From NCBI RefSeq assembly GCF_003003775.1, contig NZ_PVWJ01000056.1:1-32860 (forward strand): a stretch of DNA of 32,860 bases. The letters run 5' to 3'. This document shows positions 18,304-25,392 of the stretch, piece after piece. Position numbers and translations under genes: made by a program. How positions within the stretch are numbered: the stretch's first letter is position 1; every line of letters starts with the position of its first letter. The DNA is from Merismopedia glauca CCAP 1448/3. GTDB taxonomy: Bacteria; Cyanobacteriota; Cyanobacteriia; Cyanobacteriales; CCAP-1448. Below the pieces are notes generated by a model, which was not told the origin of the DNA, did no database searches, and saw only the letters and a list, made by a program, of their open reading frames with translations.

Positions 18304-18318
18304 TGATAATGATTATCA
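18304..18318. promoter_or_regulatory. Zur/Fur-type operator, perfect 7-1-7 palindrome
   Basis: TGATAATGATTATCA has two perfect 7-bp half-sites around one base. This is the form of Fur-family boxes and fits the cyanobacterial Zur consensus TGANAATNATTNTCA as I know it. It lies between divergent genes, 11 bp from the flavoprotein TTG and 96 bp from the CobW-like ATG. The zinc-linked neighbours favour Zur over Fur, which is inference. Confidence 0.78.
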
Positions 18319-18413
18319 TTTTTGATATATTATAGAACAACGCCAAACAGTCCAGCCGAAAAATGGGGGCGACTGAGGCGTGATTCCGAGTTATGTGAGC
18401 GTTTCTACCAACA

Positions 18414-19208
18414 ATGCCATCTTTAAACGTCACGTTAGTTTCTGGTGCGCCTGGTGCTGGTAAAACCACCTGGATACGCCAACAGGCTGAAGCTGAGGCT
18501 GGAGCAGTTGTCTATGTAAATGTAGGTTCGGGGGAAACTTCCGTCGATAGTACCTATTTGGCAGCAGAAGCTACCAAACTGGTAGTCTTACAGATCGGTC
18601 AGTTGTCTGATTTTTTAAAAGATCCGTCAGTGCAAATTGCTCAAAAAATAGCTGAATGCGCTGTCTATATCGAACTAGGATTTCATATAGATCTATATTC
18701 CTTAGTTTTGCCCGAAAACATAGCAAATTGTCGTAGAGTTGTCTTATTATCGCCGGAAGCTCCCCAGAGTGAATGGCACAAATGGGCGGATATCGTCGTT
18801 GCTGGGGCTGAAACTCGGATTAATTTATCATCTCCTCATTTTTGGCGTTCTCCTCTAACCGGACAGGTTATAGACTTTAACAGTCTCGATACCTTCTGGT
18901 ACGAACTAACTGCTGGGGCTTACGGTACTATTCAACGAGCTAAAGGCATTTTTGATATCAGCGATGGGCGATCGCTTTACTTTGATTTTGCGGCTAGAGA
19001 ACGAGATATCGGCTCTCTAGAACTCAATTTACCCCGTTGGCTCGATGGTAGACCGCAGCGCTTTAGCGGGATTGAGATTGTGGGGGAAGGACTTGATAGC
19101 GAAGCGATCGCCCAAACCTTGGAAAGTTCTTGTTTGGAAGATCGAGCAATTGCCTACTATCAACAAAAAATTAAAGAATCGCTAGCAACAGGAGGCAATA
19201 AGTCATGA
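18414..19208 (+). CDS. Degenerate CobW/COG0523-like P-loop protein
   Basis: 264 residues. A Walker A motif, SGAPGAGKTTW (10-20), is intact, and the C-terminal region (about 170-215, RAKGIFDISDGRSLYFDF then LNLPRWLDGRPQRFSG) resembles the CobW C-terminal domain. Key G3E GTPase features are missing: no CxCC metal motif (the region reads YVNVGSGETSVDS), no ETTG (YIELGFH instead) and no NKxD (ADIVVAGAETR instead of ADIILLNKTD). It may bind a nucleotide without specific GTP recognition or metal transfer, acting as a scaffold or regulator. The stop overlaps the next ATG (ATGA), so it is translationally coupled to the metallophosphoesterase. The Zur-type box 96 bp upstream suggests induction under zinc limitation. 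Confidence 0.75.
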   Translation: MPSLNVTLVSGAPGAGKTTWIRQQAEAEAGAVVYVNVGSGETSVDSTYLAAEATKLVVLQIGQLSDFLKDPSVQIAQKIAECAVYIELGFHIDLYSLVLPENIANCRRVVLLSPEAPQSEWHKWADIVVAGAETRINLSSPHFWRSPLTGQVIDFNSLDTFWYELTAGAYGTIQRAKGIFDISDGRSLYFDFAARERDIGSLELNLPRWLDGRPQRFSGIEIVGEGLDSEAIAQTLESSCLEDRAIAYYQQKIKESLATGGNKS

Positions 19209-20017
19209 AAATTGGAGTAATATCTTGTATTCACGGTAACTATGAGGCTCTAAACGCTGTTTTATCGGATATAGATGCTCGACAAGTGGATAAAATTTAT
19301 TGTCTGGGAGATCTCGTCGGATACGGACCTCATCCTAACGCCGTGGTGGAAATGATTCGCGCCCTAGATATTCCCACCTGTCAGGGTTGTTGGGATGAAG
19401 ACATTGTGGAAGGGTTGAATTCTTGCGAATGTAGCTATCCCTCATTGTTGGCAGAAAAGCGGGGTAAATTGGCGCACGATTGGACAGATCGAGCTATTCA
19501 TTCAGAAGCCCGAGACTTTCTCCGACAACTGCCCTTGAGTTTGCGAGAAGATAACTTATGTTTTCTGCATGGCAGTCCTCACAGTCAACACGAATATATG
19601 CTGCCAGAAATGGATGCTTTTGTCGCAATGGAACGGGTTTTAGCAACTGGTGCGGATATTTTGTTCTGTGGACACACTCACATTCCCTATGCGCGATCGC
19701 TTGATGGGGGTCAGTTGCAAATAAAAGTAAAATTACAGGATAAATCTGCGGAAAATCTCAGTTTCACTGGGTCTGTCAAACGGATTATCAATGTAGGTTC
19801 TGTGGGCGAACCCCGTCATGGCAGACCAAATGCTACCTACGTTATTTATAACACCGATCGCGATTTGGTGGAACTGCGAGAAGTTGAATATGACTATCAA
19901 AAAACCTGTGCTGCCATTATTGACAAGGGTTTACCGCCAATTTTCGCTTGGCGTTTAGCGAAGGGTTTAGAGTTTGCCGAACGAGCAGACGATCCTAATC
20001 ATGCCTGTCAGCGCTAA
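19205..20017 (+). CDS. Calcineurin-like metallophosphoesterase with Cys-substituted ligands
   Basis: 270 residues of the YfcE/MJ0936-type phosphoesterase family. Most motifs are kept: GDLVGYGPHPN with D36, LHGSP with H122, FCGHTHIPY with H157 and H159, and NVGSVGEPRHG. But the first motif reads ISCIHGN instead of SDIHGN (C8 for Asp), and GNHD/GNCD reads GCWDED (C62 for Asn, W63 for His). A further CEC pair lies at 74-76. These positions normally bind the two catalytic metals, so either metal preference has changed or activity is altered. The ATG overlaps the CobW-like stop. A ligand set richer in cysteine could sense or hold zinc, which is inference. Confidence 0.82.
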   Translation: MKIGVISCIHGNYEALNAVLSDIDARQVDKIYCLGDLVGYGPHPNAVVEMIRALDIPTCQGCWDEDIVEGLNSCECSYPSLLAEKRGKLAHDWTDRAIHSEARDFLRQLPLSLREDNLCFLHGSPHSQHEYMLPEMDAFVAMERVLATGADILFCGHTHIPYARSLDGGQLQIKVKLQDKSAENLSFTGSVKRIINVGSVGEPRHGRPNATYVIYNTDRDLVELREVEYDYQKTCAAIIDKGLPPIFAWRLAKGLEFAERADDPNHACQR

Positions 20018-20056
20018 ATTGCGATTTAGAGAGAAAGAAGCAAGGGTTTGATAGCT

Positions 20057-20842
20057 ATGAGTCAATGGGCAATTATTAGTGGTATTGAAGGCAATTTAAC
20101 TGCATATGAAGCAGTGTTAGCCGATCTTAAAAGGCAGAAACAGACTGTAGATGAATTGTATATTCTAGGAGATGCGATCGCTCCTACTCCCGAAAGTCAA
20201 AAGGTAATTCAACGACTGAAATCGCCTCGAATTGGTGAACTAATACCTCATATTTGTCAGGGGTGGTGGGAAGAACAATTACTCATTTTGCACTGTTTGG
20301 GACGAACGGCAGAACCTACCGAATTAATTGATGAATACGGGATGGAAATGACTAAAACCTTGTGGGATGCGATTCCTCGCAGTGAGATAGAGTGGGTACG
20401 ATCGCTCGATTTTGGCTTCTTTGAACTAGATTGTTTGTTGATTCACGGTAGCAGCGTTAGCGTCAGCGATAAATTAACTCCCGATACCTCCCCTATTCAA
20501 ATGCTAGATCGGCTGATGCGAATGGATGCCAACACTTTGTTCTGCGGTCGTTCAGGACAGGCATTTGAGTATGAAATTCAGCAAGGTGAAGTAACATCGA
20601 GCTTAACTGCATTAGACCGCATACATTCCCCACAAGCCGTTTTAGTTAAGCCCAGACGGATTGTCGGAGTTGGTAATGTTGGGCGCATTTCCGGAAGAGC
20701 AACTTACACTCTCTACAATCCTTACACCAATCTAGTCGAATTTAAAATGGTGCGATACGGTTCTGGCAAAGGTTTCCAGACAATTAAATCGCAGCTAAAG
20801 ACATCTGGAACTCAGTTTAAAAGGATAAAACCTCATAATTAA
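20057..20842 (+). CDS. Metallophosphoesterase-fold pseudoenzyme
   Basis: 261 residues, visibly a diverged relative of the preceding protein with the same fold order. The ligand motifs are mostly lost: SGIEGN for SDIHGN (G9, E11), QGWWEEQ for the GNHD segment, and FCGRSGQAF for CGHTH (both His gone). D39 of GDA and H130 of IHGS remain, and the VGNVG strand is kept. It is unlikely to bind two metals and may partner or regulate its active neighbour. I chose the ATG at 20057, 39 bp after the previous stop, because the family N-terminus (WAIISGIEGN) follows; a TTG at 20048 is possible. Confidence 0.75.
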   Translation: MSQWAIISGIEGNLTAYEAVLADLKRQKQTVDELYILGDAIAPTPESQKVIQRLKSPRIGELIPHICQGWWEEQLLILHCLGRTAEPTELIDEYGMEMTKTLWDAIPRSEIEWVRSLDFGFFELDCLLIHGSSVSVSDKLTPDTSPIQMLDRLMRMDANTLFCGRSGQAFEYEIQQGEVTSSLTALDRIHSPQAVLVKPRRIVGVGNVGRISGRATYTLYNPYTNLVEFKMVRYGSGKGFQTIKSQLKTSGTQFKRIKPHN

Positions 20843-20941
20843 GCTAATTCTCTATATTTCGTTTCCTTATAACTGAAGTTCAAAGTCAACAGTGAAACCT
20901 CAGAATTAACTCGTTACTCAAATAATTCTATTTATCATCCC

Positions 20942-21940
20942 ATGTCACAGACCCACCAAAAACCACTCTCTATTCGCCCCCGTCGCTTGCGGCGAACTGA
21001 AACCATGCGTCGCCTAGTGCGAGAATATACCCTGCGGGTAGAAGATTTGATTTACCCTTTATTTGTCATGGAAGGAGAAGGACAAACCCAGGAAGTACCA
21101 TCAATGCCTGGTTACTACCGCTATACCTTAGATCTGTTACTCGACGAAATCAAAGAGGCTTATGGATTGGGGATTGGGGCGATCGCTCTTTTTCCTCTAA
21201 TTTATTCAGAAATGAAAGATAATACTGGAAATGAAAGCTATAATCCTGAAGGCTTAATTCCCCGCGCCATTCGTGCCATTAAAACCGTAATTCCTGAAAT
21301 TATCCTGATATCTGATGTTGCTCTCGATCCTTACAGCAGTGAAGGACATGACGGTATCGTTCGAGATGGCATCATTCTTAACGATGAAACGGTTGCTGTA
21401 TTGACCAAACAGGCACTTGTACAAGCAGCCGCTGGAGCCGATTTAGTTGCCCCCTCAGACATGATGGACGGTCGAGTGGGAGCAATTCGTCAAGCTTTGG
21501 ATGCAGAAGGTTGGATTAATGTTGGGATTATCGCCTATTCAGCTAAATACGCCTCTGCCTACTATGGTCCTTTCCGGGATGCCTTGGATTCAGCCCCCAA
21601 ATTTGGAGACAAAAAAACCTATCAAATGGATGCAGGCAATTCTAGAGAAGCTATCAAAGAAGTGGATTTAGATATAGCCGAAGGTGCAGATATTATCATG
21701 ATTAAGCCTGCACTCGCATATTTAGATATTATCTACCAAATTAGGCAGCATACCAACTTAACCATTGCGGCATACAACGTTAGCGGCGAATACGCTGCTA
21801 TTAAAGCTGCGGCGAGGCAAGGTTGGATTGATGAGAAAAGAGTTATCCTAGAAAGCCTCACCAGTATGAAAAGAGCAGGAGCCGACTTAATTTTGACTTA
21901 CTTTGCCAAAGAAGTGGCATTAATGTTGTCAAATCCCTAA
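20942..21940 (+). CDS. hemB: Delta-aminolevulinic acid dehydratase (porphobilinogen synthase)
   Basis: 332 residues, full length. HemB joins two aminolevulinate molecules to porphobilinogen, the first common tetrapyrrole step towards haem and chlorophyll. Schiff-base lysines are K202 (YSAKYASAYYGPFRDA) and K255 (IMIKPALAYLD). The metal-site segment reads DVALDPYSSEGHDG (125-138), with Ala, Asp and Asp where zinc enzymes have three cysteines, so it is the magnesium/potassium-type, zinc-independent form. It follows the phosphoesterase pair after 99 bp with no clear box of its own. That form is also usual in cyanobacteria, so this may be the housekeeping gene rather than a zinc-sparing copy. Confidence 0.95.
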   Translation: MSQTHQKPLSIRPRRLRRTETMRRLVREYTLRVEDLIYPLFVMEGEGQTQEVPSMPGYYRYTLDLLLDEIKEAYGLGIGAIALFPLIYSEMKDNTGNESYNPEGLIPRAIRAIKTVIPEIILISDVALDPYSSEGHDGIVRDGIILNDETVAVLTKQALVQAAAGADLVAPSDMMDGRVGAIRQALDAEGWINVGIIAYSAKYASAYYGPFRDALDSAPKFGDKKTYQMDAGNSREAIKEVDLDIAEGADIIMIKPALAYLDIIYQIRQHTNLTIAAYNVSGEYAAIKAAARQGWIDEKRVILESLTSMKRAGADLILTYFAKEVALMLSNP

Positions 21941-21952
21941 AATTTGCTATTA

Positions 21953-21967
21953 TGATAATAGTTATCA
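21953..21967. promoter_or_regulatory. Second Zur/Fur-type operator, upstream of sufE
   Basis: TGATAATAGTTATCA matches the 7-1-7 palindrome with one mismatched position (GTTATCA for ATTATCA). It starts 12 bp after the hemB stop and ends 20 bp before the sufE ATG at 21988, a place where it could repress sufE and the following genes. Confidence 0.68.
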
Positions 21968-21987
21968 TTCTTAAAAAAATGAGATTG

Positions 21988-22425
21988 ATGCCCCCACTAT
22001 CTCAACCCTTACCCCCTAATCTCAACCAAATAATTCAGAAATTTCAACATATTTCCGAACCAAAACGGCGCTATGAATATTTACTCTGGTTTTCCAAGCG
22101 CTTGCCCCCATTTCCTAATGATTGGCAGATTCCAGAGCATAAAGTCCCTGGTTGTATCTCTCAGGTATACGTGACAGCAACTTTAGAGGAAGGTAAGGTT
22201 ACATTTCACGGCGATTCTGATTCCCAATTAACCAAAGGATTGATGGGATTGTTAGTAGAGGGATTGAGCGGGTTGACTCCTTCAGAAATCGCGCAGTTAA
22301 AGCCCGATTTTATCCAGCTAACAGGGTTGGATGTGAGCTTAACTCCCTCCCGCAGTAACGGTTTTTACAACATTTTTTTGACAATGCAACAAAAAGCTTT
22401 GCTATGTCATATAGAACCCATTTGA
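21988..22425 (+). CDS. sufE: SufE-family sulfur acceptor protein
   Basis: About 145 residues. SufE accepts persulfide sulphur from the cysteine desulfurase SufS for Fe-S cluster assembly. The acceptor cysteine C56 lies in KVPGCISQVYVTA, and GDSDSQLTKGLMGLLVEGLSGLTPSEI follows, as in the family. I chose the ATG at 21988 because the protein family begins near PLPPNLNQIIQKF; the longest open frame starts at 21952, but its first codons are the operator itself. The ATG at 21979 is also possible. The box suggests control by metal status, which would tie Fe-S sulphur supply to the island. Confidence 0.9.
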   Translation: MPPLSQPLPPNLNQIIQKFQHISEPKRRYEYLLWFSKRLPPFPNDWQIPEHKVPGCISQVYVTATLEEGKVTFHGDSDSQLTKGLMGLLVEGLSGLTPSEIAQLKPDFIQLTGLDVSLTPSRSNGFYNIFLTMQQKALLCHIEPI

Positions 22426-22636
22426 GATCTTTTGTGAAGCCCTTACCGAGACAGCATTTCCATCTCAAACCATTAGTTTGGCGAAACTCTCTCCCAATCG
22501 GATTTATAGCATAGATACCAAATGGATTCTATAGAAGAATCTGTTTAATTTGGTCAGTAGCTAACTAATAGCTGCAATATAAACCTATTACAAGTGTTTA
22601 ATTGCCATATTATTGTACTTTTAGCCTAATATTCTG

Positions 22637-23275
22637 ATGAGCCTATCAATTTTGCCCGATGATATCTTCAACCATAGCCTAGCTACTGAAACTCAATCTC
22701 CTGTATCGGATAGGGAAATGGAACAAGCAGTTCAGACGCTGTTATTAGGTTTGGGCGAAGATCCCTATCGTGAAGGACTGCGAGACACTCCCAAGCGAGT
22801 AGTTAAAGCCTTAAAGTTCCTTACCTCCGGCTACCAGGAATCTCTAGATGAATTGCTCAACGGAGCAGTATTTCACGAAGATGCGAACGAAATGGTGTTG
22901 GTTCGGGATATAGATCTGTTTAGTTCCTGCGAACATCACATACTGCCTATTTTAGGTCGCGCTCATGTAGCTTATATTCCTAACGGCAAAGTCATTGGTT
23001 TGTCTAAAATTGCCCGAATTTGCGAAATGTATGCCCGTCGTTTGCAAGTACAAGAACGCCTGACAGCCCAAATTGCCGATGCCATTCAAGGCTTGCTCAA
23101 GCCTCAAGGCGTAGCCGTAGTGGTGGAAGCTACCCATATGTGCATGGTGATGCGAGGGGTACAAAAACCTGGTTCTTGGACGGTAACTAGTTCGATGCAA
23201 GGGGTATTTGCTGACGATGCTAGAACCCGTCAGGAATTTATGGATCTGATTCGCCACAGTCCGTCATTCCATTAG
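22637..23275 (+). CDS. folE: GTP cyclohydrolase I (zinc-type FolE)
   Basis: 212 residues. FolE turns GTP into dihydroneopterin triphosphate, the first step towards folate and pterins, as a homodecamer with one zinc per subunit. The zinc ligands are present: C98 and H101 in [10 protein letters not shown] and C169 in THMCMVMRG. The active-site stretches [23 protein letters not shown] and [12 protein letters not shown] are normal, so this is the zinc-dependent form rather than metal-flexible FolE2. The 211 bp upstream hold no visible Zur box. The COG0523 GTPase follows 74 bp after the stop, and such GTPases are known to support FolE under zinc limitation (ZagA in Bacillus). Confidence 0.96.
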   Translation: MSLSILPDDIFNHSLATETQSPVSDREMEQAVQTLLLGLGEDPYREGLRDTPKRVVKALKFLTSGYQESLDELLNGAVFHEDANEMVLVRDIDLFSSCEHHILPILGRAHVAYIPNGKVIGLSKIARICEMYARRLQVQERLTAQIADAIQGLLKPQGVAVVVEATHMCMVMRGVQKPGSWTVTSSMQGVFADDARTRQEFMDLIRHSPSFH

Positions 23276-23312
23276 ATCGACCCCAACTGCGATCGCCAGA
23301 GCGAGTATCATA

Positions 23313-23327
23313 TGAGAATGATTACTA
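23313..23327. promoter_or_regulatory. Degenerate Zur-type box upstream of the COG0523 gene
   Basis: TGAGAATGATTACTA keeps the left half-site in the TGANAAT form and ATTA of the right half, but its last three bases differ from a palindrome. It ends 22 bp before the ATG at 23350. It is a weak candidate, supported mainly by position and by the two better boxes nearby. Confidence 0.4.
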
Positions 23328-23349
23328 TTCGCGTAAAGAGGCGTGACCT

Positions 23350-24321
23350 ATGGTAGCTACTAATGTGCCCACTTCCGTTCCTGTAACCGTTCTCACTGGA
23401 TATCTGGGAGCGGGAAAAACCACCCTGCTCAACCGCATTCTCACCTACGAACACGGTAAGAAGGTAGCAGTAATTATTAACGAGTTTGGGGAAGTTGGGA
23501 TTGATAATCAGTTAGTTATAGACACTGACGAAGAAATCTTTGAAATGAATAACGGCTGCATCTGCTGTACGGTGCGGGGAGATTTGATTCGCATTATTAG
23601 CAATTTGATGAAACGCCGTCACAAATTCGACCATTTGGTGCTGGAAACTACCGGACTTGCCGATCCCGCGCCCGTGATTCAGACTTTCTTTATGGATGAA
23701 GATGTCAGATCTCAAACCCATCTCGATGCTGTCGTTACCTTAGTTGATGCTAAACACATTCACCAGCATTGGGATGCAGATGAAGCAGTGGAGCAAATCG
23801 CTTTTGCCGACATAATTTTGCTCAATAAGACCGATTTAGTTACCCCTACAGACTTAGAAGCTTTAGAACAGCGCATTCGATCGACGAATGTAATGGCAAA
23901 AATTTATCGCACCCAAGATGCGGCGGTAGATATGGATCGGATTTTGGGAGTGAGTGCTTTCGATCTGAGCCGCGCTTTAGAGATAGATCCGAATTTTTTG
24001 GGGGAAGATACTCACGAACACGACCAAACGGTAACTTCTGTTGCAATTTCCCAACCAGGCACTTTAAACTATGACAAACTCAATTACTGGATGGGGCAAC
24101 TCCTGCGGGAGAAAGGAGTCGATATCTTTCGGATGAAGGGAATTCTCAATATTGAAGGGGAAGATAATCGCTTTGTCTTTCAGGGAGTACATATGCTACT
24201 TGATGGTAAAGACGATCGCCCTTGGCAGCCTCACGAGACGCGCCAAAATCAACTAGTCTTCATCGGTCGCAATTTAGATGAAGCCGAACTAAAAACCGGA
24301 TTTATGGCGTGTTTGGTATGA
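23350..24321 (+). CDS. COG0523/CobW-family GTPase, putative zinc metallochaperone
   Basis: 323 residues, complete G3E GTPase: Walker A GYLGAGKTT (17-25), NEFGEVGIDNQLV, the metal-binding GCICC with C70, C72 and C73, Walker B ETTG (99-102), and the guanine motif NKTD (159-162). A short His-rich patch (DTHEHDQ, about 220) and the C-terminal CobW domain (DIFRMKGILNIEG) follow. Proteins of this type deliver zinc to client enzymes when zinc is scarce. Its neighbour folE encodes a zinc enzyme and is a plausible client. A weak Zur-type box lies upstream. The stop overlaps the ATG of the WD40 gene (ATGA), so the two are translationally coupled. B12-related CobW function is less likely, since no cobalamin genes are nearby. 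Confidence 0.92.
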   Translation: MVATNVPTSVPVTVLTGYLGAGKTTLLNRILTYEHGKKVAVIINEFGEVGIDNQLVIDTDEEIFEMNNGCICCTVRGDLIRIISNLMKRRHKFDHLVLETTGLADPAPVIQTFFMDEDVRSQTHLDAVVTLVDAKHIHQHWDADEAVEQIAFADIILLNKTDLVTPTDLEALEQRIRSTNVMAKIYRTQDAAVDMDRILGVSAFDLSRALEIDPNFLGEDTHEHDQTVTSVAISQPGTLNYDKLNYWMGQLLREKGVDIFRMKGILNIEGEDNRFVFQGVHMLLDGKDDRPWQPHETRQNQLVFIGRNLDEAELKTGFMACLV

Positions 24322-25391
24322 GGAGAACTTCAAAAGTCGAATTTAAAGATACTTGGCGCGGGGAACTATCAGATTATATCCAGGCGATCGCTTGGTGTCC
24401 GCAAGGTCGCTATTTAGCTGCAAGTTCTGCGGCGGGAGAAGTCTCATTATTTGCGGCTCCTAGCTTTGAAACCACTATTCTTCAAGGGGAAACAGGACTA
24501 TCTGTAGACTGCCTGGGATTTTCTTATGACGGACAGTTTTTAGCAATCGGCGGTCAAGATGGAGGATTGAGAATCTGGTCGCTAGCTTCAGATGCTCCCC
24601 AACTAATTGCCACTTTAGATAACAAATCGGTGTGGGTTGATCGCTTGTGCTGGAATCCAATAACTCGCGAACTAGCCTTCAGTTTGGGCAAATACGTGCA
24701 AGTTTGGGATGCTGATAATCTAGAGGTCGTTGCCACCCTCAGTTTTAGTGCTTCTAGTGTCTTCGATCTCGCTTGGAGTGCCGATGGCAAATACTTAGCC
24801 GTAGCAGGTTACCAGGGGGCAAAAGTCTGGCAGACTGGGGATTGGGATGCAGAGGCAGAAGTTTTAGAGAATGCTTCAGCTACAGTGGCGATCGCTTGGT
24901 CGCCAGATAGCAAATTTATTGCCCAAGGTAACCTAGATAATACCCTAACTGTCAAGGCGTGGGGCAATCCCTACCCCTGGCTGATGCAAGGTTTTCCTGG
25001 TAAAGTCAGGCAAGTAGCATGGTCGTCACTACCAAATAAATTTGGATTCCCACTTCTAGCATCCTGTAGCGGTACGGCAGTAGTAGTCTGGGAAAAGGAT
25101 ATAGACGAGCAAATCGGCTGGGATGGGCGTATTTTGGGCAACCATGAAGCCACCGTTCGCGCGATCGCTTTTCAGCCAGATTCCCTAGTATTAGCATCTA
25201 CCGCAGAAAATAGCTGGATTGCCCTGTGGGATCGAATAGGGCGATTAAATCAAACCTTAACGGGCGCAATCAAAGGCTTTTCTTGCCTAGCTTGGCATCC
25301 TCAAGGACATCACCTAGCCGCCGGAGGAGTTAATGGAGAAATATTAGTCTGGTCGCAGAATATGCGGGGTCGGGGTTTTGGTAGACAGTAA
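24318..25391 (+). CDS. WD40-repeat protein coupled to COG0523 GTPase
   Basis: About 357 residues made of WD40-type blades throughout. Motifs such as LRIWSLAS, VQVWDADN, VVVWEKDI, IALWDRIG and ILVWSQNM mark successive blades, and AIAWCPQGRYLAASS and similar strands precede them, so a single propeller of about seven blades is likely. No signal peptide or membrane span; cytoplasmic. I start at the ATG at 24318, which overlaps the GTPase stop by ATGA; a GTG at 24309 is possible. Such propellers are protein-binding platforms. Coupling suggests a partner role for the zinc chaperone, which is inference. The gene ends 1 bp before the duplicated nucleotidyltransferase fragment. Confidence 0.85.
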   Translation: MRRTSKVEFKDTWRGELSDYIQAIAWCPQGRYLAASSAAGEVSLFAAPSFETTILQGETGLSVDCLGFSYDGQFLAIGGQDGGLRIWSLASDAPQLIATLDNKSVWVDRLCWNPITRELAFSLGKYVQVWDADNLEVVATLSFSASSVFDLAWSADGKYLAVAGYQGAKVWQTGDWDAEAEVLENASATVAIAWSPDSKFIAQGNLDNTLTVKAWGNPYPWLMQGFPGKVRQVAWSSLPNKFGFPLLASCSGTAVVVWEKDIDEQIGWDGRILGNHEATVRAIAFQPDSLVLASTAENSWIALWDRIGRLNQTLTGAIKGFSCLAWHPQGHHLAAGGVNGEILVWSQNMRGRGFGRQ

Positions 25392-25392
25392 C

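Noticed and set aside
20910-20941. Possible Zur box before hemB (TTTATCATCC region)
   Set aside because: Only one half-site resembles the consensus; the other half does not fit a 7-1-7 palindrome.
21952-21987. sufE start at 21952
   Set aside because: Those codons consist of the operator palindrome and an A-run; family similarity begins after 21988.
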